DNA from: Roseiarcus sp.
Lineage (GTDB): Bacteria > Pseudomonadota > Alphaproteobacteria > Rhizobiales > Beijerinckiaceae
Assembly: GCA_030153205.1 (NCBI GenBank)
Contig: JASLHV010000080.1
Location: 1-5,084 of the forward strand
Length of the DNA: 5,084 nt
Reading direction: 5' to 3'
In this document: in pieces, positions 1-4,675 of the stretch
How positions within the stretch are numbered: position 1 is the first letter of the stretch
Layout of the letters: each line of letters begins with the position of its first letter
Notes under the pieces: generated by a model
Databases searched by the model: none
What the model saw: only the letters and a program-made list of their open reading frames with translations
What the model was told of the DNA's origin: nothing
Position numbers and translations under genes: made by a program

Positions 1-536
1 GGCGTTGCAAAGTGGGCGTCGAGCGATGGGTCTATCCGGCCCGACAGGGGCAGCACCGGCGCGAAGACGCCAAATAGTAGGACCAGGACGAAGGCCCAGA
101 TGAAATCCGGCACGGCCAGGAACAAGCCATTGATCGCGTCGATAATGGGCGCGACCGCGGAATCGCTCAAAAGCGTCGCAACGACGGCTACGGCGCCGCC
201 GACGAATACCGCGAAGAAAAGGGACGCGACGGCGAGTTCGAGCGTCGCCGGCAATCTTTCGCCGAGCAACGCGAGCACGTTGCGGTGAAGCGAGATCGAA
301 ACGCCAAAGTCGCCGCGTAGGAGATCGCGCGCCCAGACGACGAATTGGACCGGCAAACTGGCGTCGAGGCCGTAATGCGCGCGCAAAGCGGCGATATCGG
401 CCGCCGATGCGCCTGGCGAGATCATCATCGCGATCGGGTCGCCAGGCACGACGCGCAACAAAACGAACACGATCGTCGCGACGCCGACCAGCGTGATCGC
501 CGCCATGGCGAGGCGATGAGGGATGCTCGACCTCAT
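1..536 (-). CDS. ABC transporter permease, DppB/OppB type (partial, C-terminus beyond left edge)
   Basis: Inner-membrane permease subunit of a peptide/nickel-type ABC importer (BPD_transp_1 family). The frame is open from an ATG at 536 to the window edge, giving 178 complete codons. Visible: a first membrane segment at about residues 10-29, followed at once by RVVPGDP (28-34), the hallmark of DppB-like subunits; then the periplasmic stretch YGLDASLPVQF (55-65) and RGDFGVS (74-80), also typical; then membrane segments at about 98-122 and 137-163. The family is usually 300-340 residues, so the rest, including the EAA loop that contacts the ATPase, lies off the edge. It follows the solute-binding protein gene on the same strand after 62 bases, so the two should be one operon. 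There is no good Shine-Dalgarno directly before this ATG; a TTG two codons upstream is a weak alternative start. Translation may be coupled to the mini-ORF at 580-533. The substrate cannot be read from this subunit. Confidence 0.9.
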   Translation of the reverse strand, partial: MRSSIPHRLAMAAITLVGVATIVFVLLRVVPGDPIAMMISPGASAADIAALRAHYGLDASLPVQFVVWARDLLRGDFGVSISLHRNVLALLGERLPATLELAVASLFFAVFVGGAVAVVATLLSDSAVAPIIDAINGLFLAVPDFIWAFVLVLLFGVFAPVLPLSGRIDPSLDAHFAT

Positions 537-580
537 GCGCAACAGGAAGGGGAGAGGGAGCGCGAAAACCGCTCGGTCAC
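533..580 (-). CDS. Possible 15-codon leader ORF coupled to the permease start
   Basis: A GTG at 580 follows GGGAGA at 590-585, a well-placed ribosome binding site. It opens a frame reading VTERFSRSLSPSCCA, and its TGA (535-533) overlaps the permease ATG as ATGA. The permease ATG itself has no clear ribosome binding site, so ribosomes finishing this ORF could restart on it. Alternatively the region is the true N-terminus of the permease broken by a one-base frameshift (natural or a sequencing error), since an N-terminus beginning MTERF would not be odd for such a protein. The peptide resembles nothing I recognise and its own function is doubtful. Confidence 0.35.
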   Translation of the reverse strand: MTERFSRSLSPSCCA

Positions 581-584
581 CGCG

Positions 585-590
585 TCTCCC
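585..590 (-). promoter_or_regulatory. Ribosome binding site between the binding-protein and permease genes
   Basis: GGGAGA on the minus strand lies 9 bases after the TAA of the solute-binding protein gene and 4 bases before GTG 580. It is the only good Shine-Dalgarno in this 62-base gap, and it sits about 48 bases from the permease ATG. That is why the start of translation of the permease is uncertain. Confidence 0.5.
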
Positions 591-598
591 TTTCGTTT

Positions 599-2134
599 TT
601 ACGCCTTCGAGACGAGCGTCGGCTCTAGCGCGCCGGTCCCGTTAGCGATCACTTTCAGCGACGACTTGAATATGATCGGCTGAGAATACTGCACCAGCGG
701 TATCACATAGCCTTTCTCGGCGATATATTTGTCGACCGCTTTCCAGCCGGCGATACGCTTGTCTTCGTCCTTTTCAGCCCAAAGCGGCCCGATCATGTCG
801 TCGAGATCTTTCGACTTCCAGGCCGAATGCGGCGAAGGCGTGAACATGGCGAAGCCGGTCGAGCAGGTGGGATCGCCGATCGCGTCGCCCCAATTGTAAA
901 ACGCCATCGGCGCGAGCTTGTGCCCGGCGCGCAATTCATAATGCTTCGCGATTTCGTAGACTTCGATCTCCGCCTCGATGCCGACTTTGCGCCACATGCC
1001 GACGATCGCCTGGATCATCTCGTAATCCTTCGGCTTGAACCCGCGCGTCGTCTGGATCTTGAACTTGACTGGCTTCTCCGGCGAATAACCGCTTGCGGCG
1101 AGCAGTTTCTTCGACTGCTCCGGATCGTAAGGAACCTTGATCGACGGATCGTAAGCCGCATAGCCGGGAGCGTCCAACGTCGCGATCGGCGTCGCATAGC
1201 CGCGCAGCAGCCGCTTGGCGATCGTTTCCTTGTCGATCGCATAGATCGCCGCGAGACGAACGTTCTGGTCGAGCATCTCTTTTTCGACATTGGTGATGAA
1301 GATCATGCCGATGTCGGTGATGGGCTGGCAGACGCCGGCGAGGCCGGGCTTGTCCTTCAGACGATCGTATTCTTCATAGGGGATTTCGAGCGTGACATCC
1401 GCCGAGCCGCTCTCGATCTCTGCGACGCGGCTCGTGCCGTCCGGCACGAACTTGAAGATGACGGTCTCGAACGCCGGCTTTGGCCCCCAATATTTGTCGT
1501 TGCGCTTAAGCCGCAGAAAGGCGTTGCCTTGATACTCATCGACCATGTAAGGGCCGGCGCCGATCGGCTTCTTCTCGAAGCCTTCCGCTCCGACCTTTGT
1601 ATAATAAGCCTTTGGTAGGATATAACCGGTGAGGAAGGCCATCCATTTGAAGACGGTCGGATCGAATTGTTTGACGTCGGCGGTAATGCGCTGACCATCG
1701 ACCTTAAAATTGTCGATCGAGCCCCAAACGAACGGAACCGGACTGCCGTTCTTTGGATCGCCAGCCCGCGTGATCGACCAAACGACATCGTCAGGCGTGA
1801 ACGGCGTTCCATCGTGCCACACGACGCCTTCGCGCACATCCATCCATACTTTCGTCTTGTCGTCGTTCCAGCCCCACTTGGTCAAAAGGCCAGGCGCGAG
1901 CGAGAGATCGGTGTTCTGACCAATCGGTTGATCGAAGATCGCGCGATAGATCGCCTGGATGGTCGGATTGACGGCGGAAGGGCCGACCGTCGGATCAAAC
2001 GACGGCAAGTTTACGTTGAAGGCGATTGTGAGCTTGTCGCCGGCTTGCGCTGACGCGCTGCCGCCGACGAGCAGTCCCGAAAGAAAACCAGCCCCGCCAA
2101 GCGCGAGCGCCTGGCGTCGATCTAAATTGAACAT
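599..2134 (-). CDS. ABC transporter solute-binding protein, family 5 (DppA/OppA-like)
   Basis: Periplasmic substrate-binding subunit of a peptide/opine/nickel-type ABC importer (SBP_bac_5), 511 residues, a normal length for the family. The ATG at 2134 was chosen because CGGAGG lies 6 bases upstream and the product then begins with an export signal: basic LDRRQALAL (4-12), a hydrophobic glycine-rich core (13-25), and a signal peptidase site near ASA-Q or AQA-G (27-31). The adjacent arginines suggest Tat export. The family signature is at about 97-120 (MDVREGVVWHDGTPF, then PDDVVWS). Other family features are IGAGPYMV (191-198), a KRNDKYWG-like stretch at 210-217, and a C-terminal lobe with FYNWGDAIGDPT (412-423). 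A longer frame from 2203 exists but would bury the signal peptide. It is first in a leftward operon, followed by the permease, and is divergent from iorA. The ligand is not predictable from sequence; peptides, amino-acid derivatives or aromatic compounds are all possible. Confidence 0.93.
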   Translation of the reverse strand: MFNLDRRQALALGGAGFLSGLLVGGSASAQAGDKLTIAFNVNLPSFDPTVGPSAVNPTIQAIYRAIFDQPIGQNTDLSLAPGLLTKWGWNDDKTKVWMDVREGVVWHDGTPFTPDDVVWSITRAGDPKNGSPVPFVWGSIDNFKVDGQRITADVKQFDPTVFKWMAFLTGYILPKAYYTKVGAEGFEKKPIGAGPYMVDEYQGNAFLRLKRNDKYWGPKPAFETVIFKFVPDGTSRVAEIESGSADVTLEIPYEEYDRLKDKPGLAGVCQPITDIGMIFITNVEKEMLDQNVRLAAIYAIDKETIAKRLLRGYATPIATLDAPGYAAYDPSIKVPYDPEQSKKLLAASGYSPEKPVKFKIQTTRGFKPKDYEMIQAIVGMWRKVGIEAEIEVYEIAKHYELRAGHKLAPMAFYNWGDAIGDPTCSTGFAMFTPSPHSAWKSKDLDDMIGPLWAEKDEDKRIAGWKAVDKYIAEKGYVIPLVQYSQPIIFKSSLKVIANGTGALEPTLVSKA

Positions 2135-2139
2135 GAGAA

Positions 2140-2145
2140 CCTCCG
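2140..2145 (-). promoter_or_regulatory. Ribosome binding site of the solute-binding protein gene
   Basis: On the minus strand GGAGGT-type purine-rich sequence (reading CGGAGG then TTCTC) stands immediately before the ATG at 2134 with good spacing. It decides this start over the longer in-frame start at 2203, which would add 23 arginine-rich residues ahead of the signal peptide. Confidence 0.75.
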
Positions 2146-2175
2146 ACCTTCCCCTCAAGCAAATCGCTATGCGAC

Positions 2176-2189
2176 CTCGACATCTCGAG
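2176..2189 (-). other. Small hairpin in the transporter mRNA leader
   Basis: CTCGA and TCGAG (2176-2180 and 2185-2189) flank a four-base loop, a perfect five-base-pair stem. It lies roughly 30 bases upstream of the ribosome binding site in the presumed leader RNA. No run of U follows it, so it is not an intrinsic terminator. A stem this short may be chance. Confidence 0.25.
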
Positions 2190-2304
2190 ACGATGCGCGA
2201 CAATCGAGCCGTTCCCTCCGACGCGTCTCCCCGGCGCCTTCCGCCTTCCCTTTGCGGGAGCCAGGGCGCGCTTGCGAAAGACTAGCCCAGCATATTTCTA
2301 TTCC

Positions 2305-2312
2305 ATGCGCAT
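2305..2312. repeat. Palindrome ATGCGCAT at the presumed leftward start site
   Basis: A perfect eight-base palindrome just downstream of the AT-rich -10 candidate of the leftward promoter. It shares the TGCGCA core with the interrupted palindrome over the iorA promoter (2435-2456), so both could be contacted by the same regulator. It is short enough to be chance. Confidence 0.3.
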
Positions 2313-2317
2313 TCATA

Positions 2318-2348
2318 TATATAATTCCGCGTTCAATACCGGTGTCAA
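2318..2348 (-). promoter_or_regulatory. Putative sigma-70-type promoter for the transporter operon
   Basis: The minus strand reads TTGACA at 2348-2343, an exact -35 box. An AT-rich run (AATTATATATATG) covers 2326-2314 and offers -10 hexamers such as ATTATA (17-base spacer) or TATATA (19-base spacer, four of six consensus matches). Transcription would begin near 2311, giving a leader of about 175 bases before the solute-binding protein ATG. The -35 is strong but the -10 is ambiguous. Confidence 0.45.
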
Positions 2349-2412
2349 GGGTCCCGCGGACCGAAGAAACGCTTATATTTCGAGCAAGATGAGCATATTT
2401 TGATGTCAAGGG
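2343..2412. repeat. Direct repeat TGTCAAGGG, two copies 61 bases apart
   Basis: Copies at 2343-2351 and 2404-2412, identical over nine bases and similar just beyond (followed by TC and ATC). On the minus strand each reads CCCTTGACA. The first copy contains the proposed leftward -35 box. The second has no fitting -10 downstream on the minus strand, so the repeat may be a binding motif rather than two promoters. The 61-base spacing is close to six helical turns. Confidence 0.45.
2350..2362. repeat. Inverted repeat GGTCC-CGC-GGACC next to the leftward -35 box
   Basis: Five-base perfect arms (2350-2354 and 2358-2362) around CGC, beginning one base upstream of the minus-strand TTGACA. The position would suit an activator or repressor of the transporter operon. 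The short arms make chance a real alternative. Confidence 0.3.
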
Positions 2413-2450
2413 ATCAGGCGTTGACAATCAATCCTGCGCAAAAATATGCT
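2392..2450. repeat. Ten-base inverted repeat, AGCATATTTT and AAAATATGCT
   Basis: Perfect 10-base arms at 2392-2401 and 2441-2450, separated by 39 bases, with centres 49 bases apart. A third near-copy, AGCATATTTC, is at 2289-2298 near the leftward start site. The right arm contains the proposed -10 of the iorA promoter. A pair of sites like this could support looping or cooperative binding by one regulator controlling both operons. No regulator gene is present in the window to name. Confidence 0.5.
2421..2450 (+). promoter_or_regulatory. Promoter of iorAB (sigma-70 type)
   Basis: An exact -35 box TTGACA at 2421-2426 and TATGCT at 2445-2450 (four of six -10 matches) are separated by 18 bases. 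Transcription should start near 2456-2458, leaving a leader of about 55 bases that ends in the strong iorA ribosome binding site. Two symmetric elements overlap the -10, so repression at this promoter is plausible. Confidence 0.6.
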
Positions 2451-2456
2451 TGTGCA
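2435..2456. promoter_or_regulatory. Putative operator TGCGCAA-N8-TTGTGCA over the iorA -10
   Basis: Interrupted palindrome with seven-base arms at 2435-2441 and 2450-2456; one pair mismatches (G438/T453 in local terms, TGCgCAA against TTGtGCA). It encloses the -10 hexamer and ends at the probable transcription start, the classic place for a repressor. The form, with outer TGC/GCA and an A/T-rich middle, is reminiscent of Lrp/AsnC-family sites, but that assignment is inference only. Confidence 0.45.
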
Positions 2457-2500
2457 GATGAATGGACGCGCAGGTAAGCTTCTGCGCCTGACGTCCGACG

Positions 2501-2507
2501 AGGAGGT
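2501..2507 (+). promoter_or_regulatory. Strong ribosome binding site of iorA
   Basis: AGGAGGT lies 5 bases before the GTG at 2513. It decides the GTG start, because no other start codon in this frame nearby has comparable spacing. Upstream ATGs at 2446 and 2460 belong to other frames. Confidence 0.85.
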
Positions 2508-2512
2508 ACGCC

Positions 2513-4675
2513 GTGGCGGAACGGTCGTTCGCTCGCGAGGTTCAAGATCTCAAGCTCGGCGCCGGCGAGGTCTTCCGCGGCGAGGGCATTCTCGCGATCA
2601 CCAAGGCGCTGCTGCAATCCGGCGTCTCCTATGTCGGCGGATATCAAGGATCGCCAATTTCCCATCTGATGGATGTTCTCGCCGACGCCAAAGACGTGCT
2701 GGCCGACCTCGGCGTACATTTCGAGACGTCTGCGTCTGAAGCGACCGCCGCCGCAACCCTTTCGGCTTCCGTTATGTATCCGGTGCGCGGCGCGGTCACT
2801 TGGAAATCCACCGCAGGCACCAATGTCGCCGCCGATGCGCTTTCGAATCTCTCGTCCGGCGGCGTGACCGGCGGCGCGATGATCATCATCGGCGAGGATT
2901 ACGGCGAAGGCTCGTCCATCATGCAGGAGCGTAGCCACGCCTATGCCCTGAAATCTCAGATATGGCTGCTTGATCCTCGGCCGAACCTGCCAACCCTTGT
3001 GCGCATGGTCGAGGAAGGGTTCGAGCTTTCGGAGGCCTCGAATACGCCTGTTATGCTCGAAGTGCGCATTCGCACATGCCATGTGCATGGGCAGTTCGTC
3101 TGCAAAGACAATCAGAAGCCTAAATATACCTTACGGCAGGCGCTGGAGAATCCAGTGCGCGACGTCAACCGCATCGTGCTGCCGCCAGCGTCTTTCGTGC
3201 ACGAGAAGGACAAGCTGGAGCGGCGCATGCCGACCGCGGTCGCGTTCGTCAAATCGCGTAAGCTCAACGAAACCTTTGGCCCCGCCAAGGGAGACGTCGG
3301 CGTCGTGATGCTCGGCGGCATGTACAATACGACGATGCGGGCCTTGCAATATCTTGGTCTTGCCGATGCTTATGGCGAAAGCGCGGTCCCTCTCTATGTG
3401 CTCAATGTCGCCTATCCGCTGATCGAGGACGAACTAATCGCGTTCTGCCGCGATAAGCGCGCGGTGTTGATGGTCGAAGAAGGGGCGCCGGACTATATCG
3501 AACGCGATCTCAACACGATTTTGCGTCGCCGTGACATTCAAACCAAGGTCTCGGGCAAGGACGTGTTGCCGATGGGCGGCGAATATACCGCGCCGGTCCT
3601 CATCAAAGGGGTTCGGGAGTTTCTCGCCGCCCATGCCCGCGAACTGTTGGGCAATGAGCCTCCAGGTCCTGATCCGTCGTCAGTGCTCGCCGATCCGAAG
3701 GTGAAAGCGCTCGCCGAGGTTGTGCCGCCGCGTCCGCCGGGCTTCTGCATCGGTTGCCCCGAGCGGCCGATCTTTGCAGCGATGAAGCTGGTCGAGCAGG
3801 AGCTCGGCCAGCACCACGTCTCAGCGGACATTGGCTGTCACCTTTTCTCGATTCTGCCGCCCTTCAACATTGGCGCAACGACGATGGGCTATGGCCTCGG
3901 GCCCGCGTCGGCGTCCGCCTTCAATGTGCCGGCGTCGAAACGGCCGATCTCGGTGCTTGGCGACGGCGGTTTTTGGCACAATGGTCTTGCCTCATCGATC
4001 GGCAACGCCGTCTTTAATAAGCACGACGGCGTGACCCTCATCGTCGACAATTATTATTCCGCGGCGACCGGAGGTCAGGACATTCCTTCCTCGCGCGCGC
4101 TCAATCCGCGCCGCCAGACAAACAACAGCATCGTCGACGCCGTGCGCGGCATCGGCGCCCAATGGGTGCGTCAGATCGACCGCACCTACGACGTCGGCAA
4201 GATGCGCGACACGTTGCGCGAGGCGCTGACAACCAAGGAATCCGGCCCGAAGATCATCGTGGCGTCGTCCGAATGCATGTTGAACAAACAGCGGCGTGTG
4301 CGTCCGCTTTTGAATAAGGCGATCAAGTCCGGCGAGCGCGTCGTGCGCGAAAAGTTCGGCGTCGACGAGGACGTCTGCACGGGCGATCACGCCTGCATCC
4401 GTCTTTCCGGCTGCCCATCGCTCTCGGTCAAGCAAACGGATGATCCCTTGAAGGACGATCCTGTCGCCGCAATCGACGAGAATTGTGTCGGCTGCGGCAA
4501 TTGCGGCGAGGTCGCGGACGCCGCAATTTTGTGCCCGTCCTTCTATCGCGCCGAGATCGTTCACAATCCGACCCGGCTCGACCGCTGGCTCCAGCAGGCG
4601 CGCTCGGCGGTGATCAATTGGCTTGAACGCCGGCGCACAGCCGGACGCGCGCGCTTTGCCGAAGAGGGCGTATGA
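2513..4675 (+). CDS. iorA: Indolepyruvate:ferredoxin oxidoreductase, alpha subunit (IorA)
   Basis: Catalytic subunit of the 2-oxoacid:ferredoxin oxidoreductase that turns indolepyruvate (and often phenylpyruvate or 4-hydroxyphenylpyruvate) plus CoA into the aryl-acetyl-CoA and CO2, passing two electrons to ferredoxin; cytoplasmic and typically oxygen-sensitive. 720 residues from GTG 2513. Order: POR N-terminal domain (about 15-200) with GYQGSP (43-48), SEATAA (75-80) and STAGTNVAAD (99-108); a middle transketolase-like domain (about 260-375); then the thiamine-diphosphate domain with CIGCPERP (412-419), ADIGCH (438-443), GDGGFWHNG (483-491) and VDNYYSAATGGQ (511-522); and a C-terminal ferredoxin-like segment. 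The latter has C622, D625, C628, C634-P and C658, C661, C664, C674-P. The second ligand of the first cluster is therefore Asp, not Cys. IorB follows with a four-base overlap. Related 2-oxoacid oxidoreductases (pyruvate, 2-ketoisovalerate) are less likely because fused domains and motifs fit IorA best. True substrate range is not shown by sequence. Confidence 0.95.
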   Translation: MAERSFAREVQDLKLGAGEVFRGEGILAITKALLQSGVSYVGGYQGSPISHLMDVLADAKDVLADLGVHFETSASEATAAATLSASVMYPVRGAVTWKSTAGTNVAADALSNLSSGGVTGGAMIIIGEDYGEGSSIMQERSHAYALKSQIWLLDPRPNLPTLVRMVEEGFELSEASNTPVMLEVRIRTCHVHGQFVCKDNQKPKYTLRQALENPVRDVNRIVLPPASFVHEKDKLERRMPTAVAFVKSRKLNETFGPAKGDVGVVMLGGMYNTTMRALQYLGLADAYGESAVPLYVLNVAYPLIEDELIAFCRDKRAVLMVEEGAPDYIERDLNTILRRRDIQTKVSGKDVLPMGGEYTAPVLIKGVREFLAAHARELLGNEPPGPDPSSVLADPKVKALAEVVPPRPPGFCIGCPERPIFAAMKLVEQELGQHHVSADIGCHLFSILPPFNIGATTMGYGLGPASASAFNVPASKRPISVLGDGGFWHNGLASSIGNAVFNKHDGVTLIVDNYYSAATGGQDIPSSRALNPRRQTNNSIVDAVRGIGAQWVRQIDRTYDVGKMRDTLREALTTKESGPKIIVASSECMLNKQRRVRPLLNKAIKSGERVVREKFGVDEDVCTGDHACIRLSGCPSLSVKQTDDPLKDDPVAAIDENCVGCGNCGEVADAAILCPSFYRAEIVHNPTRLDRWLQQARSAVINWLERRRTAGRARFAEEGV
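4376..4537 (+). other. Region of iorA encoding the atypical two-cluster ferredoxin domain
   Basis: Encodes residues 622-675. First site C-x2-D-x2-C-x5-C-P, second site C-x2-C-x2-C-x9-C-P. Canonical 2[4Fe-4S] ferredoxins use C-x2-C-x2-C-x3-C-P, so the first lacks one Cys and the second has a long final spacing. From established ferredoxin chemistry, Asp at the second position can still ligate a [4Fe-4S] cluster (Pyrococcus furiosus ferredoxin) or leave a [3Fe-4S] cluster. Confidence 0.8.
4662..4675 (+). promoter_or_regulatory. iorA/iorB junction: ribosome binding site and ATGA overlap
   Basis: AAGAGGG at 4662-4668, inside the last codons of iorA, precedes the iorB ATG at 4672. The iorA TGA occupies 4673-4675, so stop and start share ATGA. 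This arrangement implies translational coupling and balanced synthesis of two subunits that form one complex. Confidence 0.8.

Larger units (their letters stand above)
2135..2512. other. Divergent intergenic control region between the transporter operon and iorAB
   Basis: A 378-base stretch without a supported gene. The left part (about 2146-2284) is GC-rich and would be the 5' leader of the transporter mRNA, with a small perfect hairpin at 2176-2189. From about 2285 to 2456 the sequence turns AT-rich and carries facing promoter elements and repeated motifs. The last 50 bases lead into the strong AGGAGG of iorA. Open frames that cross this region have no convincing start, ribosome binding site or protein character. 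Confidence 0.8.

Noticed and set aside
827..1618. Plus-strand open frame of 263 codons opposite the solute-binding protein gene
   Set aside because: Composition rich in Arg, Asp and Leu typical of antisense readings; the opposite strand encodes a recognisable family 5 binding protein throughout.
2135..2203. Longer N-terminus for the solute-binding protein
   Set aside because: It would place 23 arginine-rich residues before the signal peptide, while the start at 2134 has a good ribosome binding site and an immediate export signal.
2350..2362. Intrinsic terminator from the GGTCC/GGACC stem
   Set aside because: Stem is only five base pairs, no U-run follows on either strand, and it lies beside a promoter rather than after a gene.
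2167..2427. Small leftward gene of 86 codons in the intergenic region
   Set aside because: No ATG with a ribosome binding site; the frame crosses the proposed promoters and its product is of mixed, unfamiliar composition.
2446..2739. Plus-strand ORF starting with the ATG at 2446
   Set aside because: Its start lies within the -10 element, before the likely transcription start, and it runs out of frame through iorA with arginine-rich content.
2414..3088. Minus-strand open frame of 224 codons across the start of iorA
   Set aside because: Overlaps the well-supported IorA N-terminus and its promoter, with no ribosome binding site or protein family character.
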